Assembly: GCA_945876015.1 (NCBI GenBank)
Contig: CAMCNM010000007.1
Coordinates: 1-19,727, forward strand
DNA length: 19,727 bases
Source: Gemmatimonas phototrophica
GTDB taxonomy: Bacteria > Gemmatimonadota > Gemmatimonadetes > Longimicrobiales > Gaopeijiaceae
Reading direction: 5' to 3'
The position numbers and the translations under genes were made by a program. Numbering within the stretch: position 1 is the stretch's first letter; every line of letters starts with the position of its first letter. Positions 1 through 8,971 of the stretch are shown here, piece by piece. Below the pieces are notes generated by a model, which was not told the origin of the DNA, did no database searches, and saw nothing but the letters and a program-made list of their open reading frames with translations.

Positions 1-890
1 TGCTCTTCATCAACCGTGTCCGCGGCCTTTCCGACAACGCGCTCAGGACCTACCGCGACCGCGTCACCGCGCTCGACGCGTCGGATCTGCGCGAGGCGGG
101 CAGCGCGCTCCTCCATCCGGACCGGATGGTGATCGTCGTGGTGGGCGACGCGGTCCTGCTCGCCGACGCGCTGGCGAAGTTCGGCCCGGTCGCGGTGGTG
201 GACGGGGAGGGCAGGCCACTCGACACGACCGTCCTCCTCGCCAAGCCCTCCGGTGAGCCCTTCGACGCCTCGATCCTCCGCCCGGGCGCCTTCGAGTATC
301 GGGTCATGCTCCAGGGGAACGCGGTCGGAACCATGAAGCGCGAGCTCGTGGCCGACACGACGGGGGGGACCGCGATGGCGTTCCGCGGTACGGTCACGAT
401 CGGTCCGCAGACCATCGATCAGGAGGTTGTCTTCGGCCTTCCCGACTTCGACGCGCGCTCGGCTCGCATGTCGATGGACATGGCCGGCCAGCGCGCGTCC
501 ATGGACGCGCGGGTTCAGGGCGGCCGCCTGATCGGCACCGTCTCTTTGGCGTCCGGCAACCAGCCGGTCGATCGCGAGATTCCGCCCGGGGCGCTCGTCG
601 CCGACATGGTGGAGATCGCGGTATGGATCGCCGATCTCGAGGTGGGAAAGGAGATCCGCGTTCCGGTGGCGCGCCTCGAGACCGGGGGTGTCGAGACCCA
701 GGTGATGCGCGTGCGGGCCATCGAGGACGTCACCGTGCCCGCCGGAACGTTTGAGGCCTACCGGGTCGAGATCGCCGGGTCGGAGCCGCAGACCGTGTGG
801 GCGCGCGTCGAGGCGCCGCACGTGATTCTCAAGCTCGCGCCCGCCGGCCAGCCGCTCACCCTCGAGCTGATCGCGCTGCCGCCCGGATGA
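1..890 (+). CDS. M16 peptidase-like protein, C-terminal part, with extra C-terminal domain (5' partial)
   Basis: The reading frame is open from base 3 and runs off the left edge, so the true start lies outside the window; ATG 126 is internal. The first ~50 residues (a YRDRVTALDASDLREA-like helix, then HPDRMVIVVVGDA) have the form of the end of an insulinase/M16B C-terminal domain. The zinc-site N-terminal half is not visible. After about residue 95 there is a separate beta-rich region, starting FEYRVMLQGNAVG and containing VPAGTFEAYRVEIAG. It resembles DUF3108/LolA-like lipid-carrier folds and may be periplasmic. The stop is TGA 888-890. The M16 assignment is inferred from the end of the domain only, and the second domain is less certain. 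No gene follows for about 200 bp. Confidence 0.7.
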   Translation, partial: LFINRVRGLSDNALRTYRDRVTALDASDLREAGSALLHPDRMVIVVVGDAVLLADALAKFGPVAVVDGEGRPLDTTVLLAKPSGEPFDASILRPGAFEYRVMLQGNAVGTMKRELVADTTGGTAMAFRGTVTIGPQTIDQEVVFGLPDFDARSARMSMDMAGQRASMDARVQGGRLIGTVSLASGNQPVDREIPPGALVADMVEIAVWIADLEVGKEIRVPVARLETGGVETQVMRVRAIEDVTVPAGTFEAYRVEIAGSEPQTVWARVEAPHVILKLAPAGQPLTLELIALPPG

Positions 891-981
891 CGCCGCGGGG
901 GCGGCCGCGAAGGGGGTGCGGGAAGGGGGTCCTTTTCCGGATCGATTTTCCGACCTTTTCGGGGCCATTCCGCAAGGGGTG

Positions 982-999
982 CCACGGGCCCTTCCGTGG
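982..999 (+). terminator. Short inverted repeat, weak terminator candidate
   Basis: CCACGG (982-987) pairs perfectly with CCGTGG (994-999) around the six-base loop GCCCTT, about 90 bases after the stop of the upstream gene. Only two T residues follow, so it is not a classic intrinsic terminator. It may simply be a structural element in the gap. Confidence 0.3.
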
Positions 1000-1029
1000 T
1001 TGATCCGACCCCCCCGAATGCGCTAAATT
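1000..1029 (+). promoter_or_regulatory. Candidate sigma-70-like promoter upstream of the gyrA region
   Basis: TTGATC at 1000-1005 and TAAATT at 1024-1029 each match the -35 and -10 consensus at four of six positions and are 18 bases apart. The stretch is AT-richer than its surroundings and lies between the hairpin at 982-999 and the small ORFs that precede gyrA. It could drive the small ORFs and gyrA. Short motifs like this occur by chance, so support is weak. Confidence 0.3.
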
Positions 1030-1086
1030 GTCGCGCTTGAAGAGATTTCTTTTTCCCTCTCTTTCGGACGCTCCGGGGACCCCCGG

Positions 1087-1251
1087 GTGAGGCGTCCGCT
1101 CACGCTCGCCGCGCTCGCCCTGATGCTGTTCGGGGTCGAAGTGGTGACGGGGGCCGTCCCGCTCGCCGCCGTGCGGCTCTGGACGGGGTTCGGCGCGCGC
1201 GTCGGTGGGGAGGAATCCGTGATCTCCGGGCTATGCGCCCCCCCTGTTTGA
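1087..1251 (+). CDS. Possible 54-residue membrane or secreted small protein
   Basis: From GTG 1087 an ORF of 55 codons reads MRRPLTLAALALMLFG and then hydrophobic residues up to about 30, followed by a Gly-rich tail ending SGLCAPPV. This is the layout of a signal peptide or single membrane anchor with a positively charged start. About 87% of its codons end in G or C, consistent with coding here, but non-coding sequence in this genome can look the same. GGGGA at 1075-1078 and after is a poor ribosome site. Its 3' end overlaps the next small ORF by 19 bases. I do not recognise a family. A GTG at 1219 in the same frame, behind a strong GGAGG (1209-1213), could instead give only a 10-codon peptide. 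Confidence 0.3.
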   Translation: MRRPLTLAALALMLFGVEVVTGAVPLAAVRLWTGFGARVGGEESVISGLCAPPV

Positions 1252-1367
1252 CCGCCACCAAGCGCGTGCGGCACCGGAAGCAACACAAGATCCTGTCCCG
1301 GATCCTCGAAACGAACGTCACGCGACAGCACTGCGAGCGCTGTGGCTGGAACGGCCTTGCGGCCTGA
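1233..1367 (+). CDS. Possible 44-residue basic protein with a CxxC zinc-ribbon-like end
   Basis: ATG 1233 to TGA 1367 encodes a short, strongly basic protein: a K/R/H-rich stretch at residues 10-19, a helix-like HKILSRILETN, then HCERCGWNGL near the C-terminus. Cys34 and Cys37, with His33 and perhaps Cys5, could form a half zinc site. GC at third codon positions is about 86%. It ends 19 bases before the gyrA ATG, so it may be co-transcribed with gyrA. There is no ribosome site directly before the ATG; the nearest good one (GGAGG 1209-1213) is better placed for GTG 1219 in another frame. No family was recognised; it could be spurious. Confidence 0.35.
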   Translation: MRPPCLTATKRVRHRKQHKILSRILETNVTRQHCERCGWNGLAA

Positions 1368-1386
1368 TGCACCAGGAGTGAACTAG

Positions 1387-3921
<2,535 letters not shown>

Positions 3922-4006
3922 TCTCGTCTCGCTCGCCGACATCCGCGCGGCCGCGGCCCGGCTCAAGGGCCTGATCGTCCGCACGCCCCTGCTCGGCGAT
4001 CACGAG

Positions 4007-4876
4007 TTGTCGAGCCGCATGGGCCACGAGGTCCGGCTCAAGTGCGAGACGCTGCAGCGCTCGGGCAGCTTCAAGGCGCGCGGCGCGCTCAACTACGTGC
4101 TTCAGCTCCCTCAGGAAGTCCTGGCGGGGGGCGTGATCACCTACTCGTCGGGCAACCACGGGCAGGCGGTGGCGCTCGCCGCCAAGCTCAAGGGCGTGCG
4201 AGCCGTCGTCGTGATGCCCATCACGACCCCTCCGATCAAGATCAAAGGCTGCGAGCGCCTGGGCGCCGAGATCGTGCTGGAGGGGACGACGTCCCTCGAG
4301 CGGAAGGCGCGCGCCGAAGCGATCGCGGAGGCCGAGGGGCTAGCGATCGTGCCCCCGTTCGACCACGAGTGGATCATCGCGGGCCACGGCACGATCGGGC
4401 TCGAGATCCACGAGGACTGGCCCGAGGTCGATACCGTCCTAGTGCCGGTCGGGGGCGGCGGGATGGTGAGCGGCGTGTGCGCCGCGCTCCGCCGGCTCCG
4501 TCCCGGGATCCGCCTGGTCGGCGTCGAACCCACGGGCGCCGCGTCGATGCTCGCGGCGCTCGTCGCCAAGCGTCCAGTCACGCTCACGAGCACGCGGACG
4601 ATCGCGGACGGACTCGCGCCCGTGCGCACGGGGGATGTGACGTTCGAGCACGTGCGCCAGCTCGCGGATGACGTGGTCACGGTCGATGATGGCGTGATCC
4701 GCGAAGCGGCCCGGATCCTGCTGCTGCGCCGCAAGCTGGTGGTGGAGTACAGCGGAGCGGTCACAGTGGCGGCGCTTCTGTCGGGGGCGGTTCGGTCGCC
4801 CGGCCGAACCGTGGCCATTCTGTCGGGCGGCAACCTCGACCCCGCGATCATGATGGAGCTCGCCGGCGGGACCTGA
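4007..4876 (+). CDS. Threonine/serine dehydratase-like PLP enzyme, start unresolved
   Basis: This is a fold-type II PLP enzyme of the threonine dehydratase / serine racemase family, which deaminates threonine or serine to the 2-oxo acid. The PLP lysine lies in SGSFKARGA, the phosphate-binding asparagine loop in SSGNHGQAVA, the glycine loop in PVGGGGMVSG, and the late SGGNLD motif near the end. There is no ACT regulatory domain, so it is the short catabolic or racemase-like form. TTG 4007 is the only ATG/GTG/TTG start in frame. However, family-like sequence (LVSLADIRAAAARLKG then LIVRTPLL) begins at about 3923, two bases after the gyrA stop, with no legal start codon. The true protein is probably ~29 residues longer. 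It overlaps the next ATG at TGATG (4874-4878). I cannot tell dehydratase from racemase. Confidence 0.85.
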   Translation: MSSRMGHEVRLKCETLQRSGSFKARGALNYVLQLPQEVLAGGVITYSSGNHGQAVALAAKLKGVRAVVVMPITTPPIKIKGCERLGAEIVLEGTTSLERKARAEAIAEAEGLAIVPPFDHEWIIAGHGTIGLEIHEDWPEVDTVLVPVGGGGMVSGVCAALRRLRPGIRLVGVEPTGAASMLAALVAKRPVTLTSTRTIADGLAPVRTGDVTFEHVRQLADDVVTVDDGVIREAARILLLRRKLVVEYSGAVTVAALLSGAVRSPGRTVAILSGGNLDPAIMMELAGGT

Positions 4877-5073
4877 TGGAGCAGCCTCCATACGACGTGA
4901 TCGTGGTCGGTGGCGGGCCCGCGGGCCTGTCCGCTGCGACGGTGCTCGGCCGCTGCCGCTGGCGCGTGCTGGACGATGGCCAGCCCAGGAATGCGCGTTC
5001 GCCGGGCGTCCGCGGCTTCCTCACGCGGGACGGGACCCCGACGCTCGAGCTGCAGCAGGAGACGCTGAAGTGA
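4876..5073 (+). pseudogene. N-terminal fragment of a thioredoxin-reductase-like flavoprotein
   Basis: The 65 codons encode the start of an FAD/NAD(P)-dependent oxidoreductase of the thioredoxin reductase type. YDVIVVGGGPAGLSAATVLG is the dinucleotide-binding GxGxxG turn and helix, followed by DDGQPRNARSPGVRGFLTRDG, the usual second block. Full family members have about 300 residues with a second nucleotide domain and often a CxxC; here everything after ~60 residues is missing. A few residues also seem lost before DDGQPRN. The ATG overlaps the dehydratase stop, and the TGA overlaps the next gene's GTG (GTGA, 5070-5073), so it may still be translated. It is most likely a deletion remnant retained for translational coupling; a functional short protein is less likely. 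Confidence 0.7.
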
Positions 5074-6038
5074 CGGACTCGCCGGCCAACGACACGATCA
5101 CCGCGGTCCCCGGCCTGCGCGTGGGTCACGCCACCGCCCCGGGGCGTGCCACGGGCTGCACGGTGGTGATCGGTCCGTTCCGCGCCGCGGTCGAGGTGAC
5201 GGGCATGGCGACCGGCACGCGCGAGCTGGGCGTGCTCGATCCTCGCCACGTGGCGCCCAGGGTGAATGCGCTCGTCCTGTCCGGCGGCTCCGCGTTCGGG
5301 CTGGCCGCGGCCGACGGGGTGGCCGAGTGGCTCGCCGAGCATCGGCTCGGCTACGACACCGGCATCGCGCTCGTCCCGCTCGTGCCGGCCGCGGTCATCT
5401 TCGACCTGGCCGACGGCGTACCCCGCCCGGACGCCGCGCTGGGGCGAGCCGCCTGCGAAAAGGCTTCGGATGCCCCCGTCGCCGAGGGCCGCGTCGGTGC
5501 CGGCGCGGGCGCGACGGTCGGGAAGTTCGCCGGCCGCGCGCGCAGTTCGCCTGGGGGCATAGGTAGCGCGGGTGGGCGGCACGGTCCCTACGCCGTGGGT
5601 GCGTTGGTCGTCGTCAACGCGCTCGGCAACGTGCTCGACGCGAGCGGCAACGTGGTCGCGGGCGCGCGAGCCGACAGGCGAGCGGACGCGGGCGGGGCCG
5701 AGGGCGCCCCCGAGTTCCTCGACGCGTCCACGGTCCTCCGGGCCGCCACGGTCGTCCCACCACTCGGTAACACCACCCTCGGCGTGGTTGCCACCGACGC
5801 GCCGCTCTCGCGCGGCGAGCTCGCGCGGGTGGTGCGCGTGGCCGCGACCGTGTTTCTGCGCCGCATCGATCCGGTCAACACGCCGTTCGACGGCGACCGC
5901 GTGTTCGCCCTGTCCACGGAACCAACCGTGTCCGAAATGGATTCGGTGGCGATCCTCGCGCTTGGTGTCGCGCTGCGCGACCTCCTCGAGCAAGCGATCA
6001 CCCGCGCGGTGACACCCGGCAGGTGGCCATGCGTCTGA
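5070..6038 (+). CDS. P1 (DmpA/S58) family autoprocessing aminopeptidase
   Basis: The protein belongs to the P1/DmpA family, aminopeptidases or amidases that cut themselves into two chains to free an N-terminal nucleophile. Residues 13-23 (VPGLRVGHATA), LSGGSAFGLAAADGV at 70-84, GGIGSA at 162-167 and VGALVVVNALGN at 176-187 are typical family blocks. The conserved block GNTTLGVVATDAPL at 233-246 places the expected cleavage between Asn234 and Thr235, by comparison with ThnT/DmpA, making Thr235 the likely nucleophile. The 322-residue length is normal. There is no signal peptide, so it is cytoplasmic. The GTG start overlaps the flavoprotein remnant by GTGA and its end overlaps the HAD gene by about 10 bases. 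The substrate cannot be inferred; the usual targets are D/L-amino acid amides and small peptides. Confidence 0.88.
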   Translation: MTDSPANDTITAVPGLRVGHATAPGRATGCTVVIGPFRAAVEVTGMATGTRELGVLDPRHVAPRVNALVLSGGSAFGLAAADGVAEWLAEHRLGYDTGIALVPLVPAAVIFDLADGVPRPDAALGRAACEKASDAPVAEGRVGAGAGATVGKFAGRARSSPGGIGSAGGRHGPYAVGALVVVNALGNVLDASGNVVAGARADRRADAGGAEGAPEFLDASTVLRAATVVPPLGNTTLGVVATDAPLSRGELARVVRVAATVFLRRIDPVNTPFDGDRVFALSTEPTVSEMDSVAILALGVALRDLLEQAITRAVTPGRWPCV

Positions 6039-6709
6039 TTCTGTTCGACATCGACGGGACCCTGGTGCGCGGAGGTCCGGCGAAGCAGGCGTTCCAGATC
6101 GCGCTCGAGCACGAGTTCGGCACCGCGGGCGCGGTTGACTCGCACGACTTCTCCGGCAAGACCGACCCTCAGATCGCGCGCGAGCTGCTGGTCGGCGCCG
6201 GCCTCGCGTCGGCGCGGGTGGACGCCGGCCTGGCCCGGCTCTGGGAGCGCTACCTGGCGGAGCTCGAGACCCGCCTGGAGGGAACCCCGATGACCATGCT
6301 GCCCGGCGTCGCGGAGCTGATCGGGGCGCTGGAGGATTCGGGGAAGGCCGTCCTCGGCCTGGTGACCGGCAACATCGCTCGCGGAGCCCACCTGAAGCTC
6401 GGCTCGGTGGGGCTGTCAGACCGGTTCCGCGTGGGGGGATTCGGCTCGGACCACGAAGTGAGGAATCACCTTCCCGGCATCGCGATCGGCCGCGCCCGCG
6501 AGGCGTGGAGCAGGGAGTTCGACCGCTCGGAGGTCTGGATCATCGGGGACACTCCGCTCGACGTGGCGTGCGGCCGCCACGAGGGGGTGCGCACCCTCGC
6601 CGTCGCGACGGGCCGCCACCGGTCCCAGGAGCTCCGCGACTGCGGTGCGGACGAAGTGGTGGAGGACCTCACCGGTCTCGACTCCGCTCTCCGGACGCTG
6701 GTCGGGTAG
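6029..6709 (+). CDS. HAD-superfamily phosphatase (phosphoglycolate phosphatase-like)
   Basis: This 226-residue hydrolase of the haloacid dehalogenase superfamily likely removes phosphate from a small metabolite. Motif I is DIDGT, with nucleophile Asp7 and acid/base Asp9. Motif II is TGN at 113-115. The acidic motif IV is GDTPLDVACG, with Asp174 and Asp178 coordinating Mg2+. A helical cap fits between residues ~15 and 90, as in phosphoglycolate phosphatases and beta-phosphoglucomutases. I chose ATG 6029 because it begins directly with RLILFDIDG and has AGG five bases upstream; GTG 6023 would add two residues. The gene overlaps the P1 peptidase end, which suggests co-translation. The exact substrate is unknown. 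Confidence 0.88.
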   Translation: MRLILFDIDGTLVRGGPAKQAFQIALEHEFGTAGAVDSHDFSGKTDPQIARELLVGAGLASARVDAGLARLWERYLAELETRLEGTPMTMLPGVAELIGALEDSGKAVLGLVTGNIARGAHLKLGSVGLSDRFRVGGFGSDHEVRNHLPGIAIGRAREAWSREFDRSEVWIIGDTPLDVACGRHEGVRTLAVATGRHRSQELRDCGADEVVEDLTGLDSALRTLVG

Positions 6710-6826
6710 CTTCCCCGGGGCGGCGAGTCATCAGGCCCGACCGGGGAACGTGCGCTCAACTGCCGCTGTATCAACCACACCCGTCTCGGCTTTTCGCCGG
6801 TCGTCAGCCCCCACGTGGAGAACCCC

Positions 6827-7312
6827 GTGCATCAGCAATGCCCCCGGCGCGCCCTCGGTATTCAGCCTGCCCGCGGCGCGCTCCTTTCCATAGTCGGCGC
6901 TGCACTGCTCCTATCGTTCGTCTGGTTGTCCCCCGCAACGGCCCAGGGCCTGCCGGAGTGGCGGTCGGCGCACTCCGGCGTGTATACCGAAGAGCAGGCC
7001 ACCGAGGGCGCGGAGATCTACAACACGATCTGCACGAAGTGCCACACTGACGCCCATCCGCTTAAGGGCAGCAAGTTTCTGTCGATCTGGGGCGGTCGCT
7101 CGCTCTGGAAGCTATACGAGTTCGTGTCGCTTGGAATGCCGTACGGGCAGGGGGGTTCGTTGAGCCCGCGGCAGTACTCCGCGGCAATCTCGTACATCCT
7201 GAAGATGAACGGATATCCAGCGGGAACGACGCCGCTACCAGAGCTGCCGCTCGAGATCGCCTTCATCAGCCTGGATCCCCACCCGAAGCCATCGAGCCAC
7301 CCGACCCCCTGA
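6827..7312 (+). CDS. Exported monohaem cytochrome c
   Basis: This small periplasmic c-type cytochrome is likely an electron carrier. GTG 6827 is preferred because GGAG (6817-6820) sits six bases upstream; GTG 6815 would add four residues. Residues 1-40 form a signal peptide with a basic n-region, a hydrophobic core ALLSIVGAALLLSFVWL and a SPATAQ cleavage site. The haem motif is CTKCH (69-73), and Met104 in LGMPYG is the likely sixth ligand. The AAISYILKMNGYPAG block (119-133) resembles cytochromes and cytochrome domains that accompany quinoprotein dehydrogenases. Only one haem is present in 161 residues. No oxidase or dehydrogenase gene adjoins it. The next genes make disulfide-bond enzymes, which is compatible with secreted cysteine-containing proteins but does not prove a link. 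Confidence 0.85.
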   Translation: MHQQCPRRALGIQPARGALLSIVGAALLLSFVWLSPATAQGLPEWRSAHSGVYTEEQATEGAEIYNTICTKCHTDAHPLKGSKFLSIWGGRSLWKLYEFVSLGMPYGQGGSLSPRQYSAAISYILKMNGYPAGTTPLPELPLEIAFISLDPHPKPSSHPTP

Positions 7313-7320
7313 CCCTGATC

Positions 7321-7346
7321 GCCCGGGCGGATCGGATCGCCCGGGC
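7321..7346. terminator. GC-rich stem-loop built from two GCCCGGGC palindromes
   Basis: GCCCGGGC at 7321-7328 and again at 7339-7346 can pair as an 8-bp stem around a 10-base loop, just after the cytochrome stop. Both copies are part of a 12-base direct repeat (GATCGCCCGGGC at 7317 and 7335). No T-run follows on the + strand, so termination would be rho-assisted or weak. Confidence 0.4.
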
Positions 7347-7413
7347 ATTCCCAGGACCTCGGGGCTCACGGGGTAGCGGGTTTCCCCCTCCGTAGGCATT
7401 TTCTCACCGGGTC

Positions 7414-7433
7414 GGCCCTCCCCATCGAGGGCC
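7414..7433 (+). promoter_or_regulatory. Leader stem-loop before the DsbA gene
   Basis: GGCCCTC (7414-7420) and GAGGGCC (7427-7433) form a perfect 7-bp stem with loop CCCATC, 37 bases before the GTG at 7471. It could affect translation or mRNA stability. Its role is not established. Confidence 0.3.
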
Positions 7434-7470
7434 CACACAGACCGACGTTTCCAGCGTCAGGAGTGGGACC

Positions 7471-8217
7471 GTGTCGAAGAAGAATCGCGATCGGAAGTAC
7501 GGGTCGGCCGAATCGAAGGGCGGAAACGAGCTCAAGACGTTCTACTGGGTGATCGCGGCCGTGGCCATCGTCGGGATCGGCATCGTCGGCTACTCGGTGG
7601 GCTCGAAGGCGATGAGCCCGACGGTCTCCGCCCCGATCGTCCTCCAAGGCATCGACGATACCAAGCTGCTAGAGATGGCGAACCCGCGGGTGAAGGGTGA
7701 TCCCAACGCCCCGATCACGATCATGGAGTTCGCCGACTTCCAGTGCCCGGCGTGCGGCGGATTCTTCGCCGAGGTCACGCCGCAGATCGAGGCCGAGTTC
7801 ATCAACACGGGGAAGGCAAAGTTCTTGTTCTACGACTTCCCCCTGGTGCAGGTCCACCCGAACGCCTTCCTCGCGGCGCGCGCGGCGCGCTGCGCGGATG
7901 ATCAGGGGCAGTTCTGGCCGTTCCACGACACGCTCTACCGGACCCAGGGTCGCTGGTCCACGCTGCAGAACCCGGCGGGCGACTTCGAGGACTACGCGGA
8001 GCAGCTCGGGCTCGACACCGGCGACTTCACCGACTGCCTGAGGAGCGACCGCCACGCGGACGTGATCAGCGCGAGTCTGGAGCTCGGGACCAAGCTCCAG
8101 CTTCCCGGCACACCGACCATCATGGTCGGGTCGGGCCCGGGGATGCGCCGCAGGGTGGCGTCCACGATCGAGGGAATCCGCGAGGGAGTCGCGGCGGTCC
8201 AGACCGGCGGCGGATGA
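7471..8217 (+). CDS. Membrane-anchored DsbA-like thiol:disulfide oxidoreductase
   Basis: This is a thioredoxin-fold protein that likely introduces disulfides into exported proteins. GTG 7471 has AGGAG at 7459-7463, seven bases upstream. A basic N-terminus (KKNRDRK) and one membrane segment at about 24-45 (FYWVIAAVAIVGIGIVGY) would anchor it facing the periplasm. The active site is CPAC (Cys92, Cys95) in FADFQCPACGGFF, with the cis-proline Pro215 in LPGTPTIMVG. Cys141 and Cys189 are extra cysteines in the helical insert, a common second pair in such DsbA homologues. At 248 residues it is normal for membrane-anchored DsbA-like proteins. It overlaps the VKOR gene by ATGA, and VKOR is the expected partner that would reoxidise it. 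Confidence 0.93.
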   Translation: MSKKNRDRKYGSAESKGGNELKTFYWVIAAVAIVGIGIVGYSVGSKAMSPTVSAPIVLQGIDDTKLLEMANPRVKGDPNAPITIMEFADFQCPACGGFFAEVTPQIEAEFINTGKAKFLFYDFPLVQVHPNAFLAARAARCADDQGQFWPFHDTLYRTQGRWSTLQNPAGDFEDYAEQLGLDTGDFTDCLRSDRHADVISASLELGTKLQLPGTPTIMVGSGPGMRRRVASTIEGIREGVAAVQTGGG

Positions 8218-8696
8218 CCTCGGAAGACTCGGGTGACCCGGATGACTCCGGCCATCCGCGGCTGCAGCCACCCCCACGCAATCGCATGGTGGTGGCCGTG
8301 CTCGCTCTGATCGGCCTGTTCATCGCCCTCTATCTGCTCTCGTACGCCCTTGGACTGGTGCCCCTGCTCTGTGGGGTCAGCAGCTGCGAGACCGTCCAGA
8401 TGAGCGAATGGGCGAAGGTGGGCCCCGTGCCGGTGCCCGCGCTGGGAGTGCTCGGCTACGCCTCGATCCTCGGGCTGGCCATGCTCGGCCTGCAGCCCGC
8501 GTTCGCGGATTCGCGGGCGATCGGGCTCCTGATCTTCGGGCTGGCCGCGGTGGGGGTGGCCTACTCGGCCTTCCTCACCTACCTCGAGGCGGCGGTGATC
8601 GATGCGTGGTGCATCTGGTGCATCGCTTCCGCGGTGGTCATGACCCTAGTGTTCCTCGCCTCCCTTCCCGAGCTGCGCCGCGGCGCCCGCACATGA
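8214..8696 (+). CDS. VKOR-family membrane protein
   Basis: This is a bacterial vitamin K epoxide reductase homologue, the DsbB-like inner-membrane enzyme that passes electrons from a DsbA-type protein to a quinone. About four membrane segments are visible (~26-48, ~74-93, ~103-123, ~137-150). The periplasmic loop pair is Cys53 and Cys58 (LLCGVSSCETVQMS), the quinone-side CxxC is Cys133/Cys136 (WCIWC), and VPVPALGVLGY at 72-82 is a family signature. The first ~20 residues are polar and acidic and probably cytoplasmic. Length 160 is normal for a stand-alone VKOR without fused thioredoxin. ATGA overlaps join it to the DsbA gene before and the small gene after, so all three are likely translated together. 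Confidence 0.9.
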   Translation: MTSEDSGDPDDSGHPRLQPPPRNRMVVAVLALIGLFIALYLLSYALGLVPLLCGVSSCETVQMSEWAKVGPVPVPALGVLGYASILGLAMLGLQPAFADSRAIGLLIFGLAAVGVAYSAFLTYLEAAVIDAWCIWCIASAVVMTLVFLASLPELRRGART

Positions 8697-8893
8697 GCGA
8701 TCAGGTCCAGGTTCGCCTGCTTTTCGTGGACTACGGCTCGTATCACCACGAGACCGTGACCATCCCGCGCGAGGCGGTCGCCCGCTACGAGCGGCTGATC
8801 GACTGCCTGCGCGAGGAGCCCTCGATCCTGCAGGGGATCCATGTTGACGTCGGGCGGCTCTGTGCCGCCCATCTGGTCGAGGAAGAAGCCTGA
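8693..8893 (+). CDS. Unknown 66-residue protein in the DsbA-VKOR operon
   Basis: The start ATG 8693-8695 overlaps the VKOR stop (ATGA), and the gene is therefore likely translated by coupling. The protein is soluble with no signal peptide. It begins with a beta-like stretch (VQVRLLFVDYGSYHHETVTI), followed by a helix (REAVARYERLIDCLRE) and an acidic tail (LVEEEA). Cys38 and Cys57 are its only cysteines. I recognise no family. The ORF is small, but the overlap with its neighbour and the clear beta-alpha pattern support real coding. It would be cytoplasmic, so direct transfer of disulfides with the periplasmic DsbA is unlikely. Confidence 0.75.
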   Translation: MSDQVQVRLLFVDYGSYHHETVTIPREAVARYERLIDCLREEPSILQGIHVDVGRLCAAHLVEEEA

Positions 8894-8903
8894 TTTCGGG
8901 CTG

Positions 8904-8918
8904 AATTCGGACCGAATT
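8904..8918. promoter_or_regulatory. Perfect 15-bp palindrome, possible operator
   Basis: AATTCGG-A-CCGAATT is a seven-base inverted repeat around one central base, 24 bases upstream of the TTGACA at 8943. The size and placement suit binding of a small dimeric regulator. A transcription factor has not been identified. Confidence 0.35.
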
Positions 8919-8942
8919 TGAAACCGATTTAGGGCTCTGGGC

Positions 8943-8971
8943 TTGACAGAAGGGCCATTTGAGGCAGAAAT
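8943..8971 (+). promoter_or_regulatory. Candidate promoter for the SnoaL-like lipoprotein gene
   Basis: A perfect TTGACA -35 box is at 8943-8948. With a 17-base spacer the -10 box is AGAAAT (8966-8971), which is poor; adjacent AT-rich sequence up to 8974 leaves the exact -10 unclear. It lies in an otherwise empty 157-base gap before the ATG at 9051. Confidence 0.4.

Larger units (their letters stand above)
891..1386. other. 496-base gap between the M16-like gene and gyrA
   Basis: This stretch holds the 982-999 hairpin, the candidate promoter at 1000-1029, and the two overlapping small ORFs described separately. The rest, especially 891-980 with palindromes CCGCGG (893-898) and GCGGCCGC (901-908), shows no recognisable gene. 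No tRNA-like cloverleaf was seen. Confidence 0.5.

Noticed and set aside
5070..5072. Treating the flavoprotein remnant and P1 peptidase as one fusion protein
   Set aside because: The frames differ and are separated by the TGA at 5071-5073; they overlap but are not fused.
8408..8893. 161-residue + frame including the 66-residue gene
   Set aside because: The part before 8693 is the shadow of VKOR in another frame; only ATG 8693 onward is coherent and overlaps the VKOR stop.
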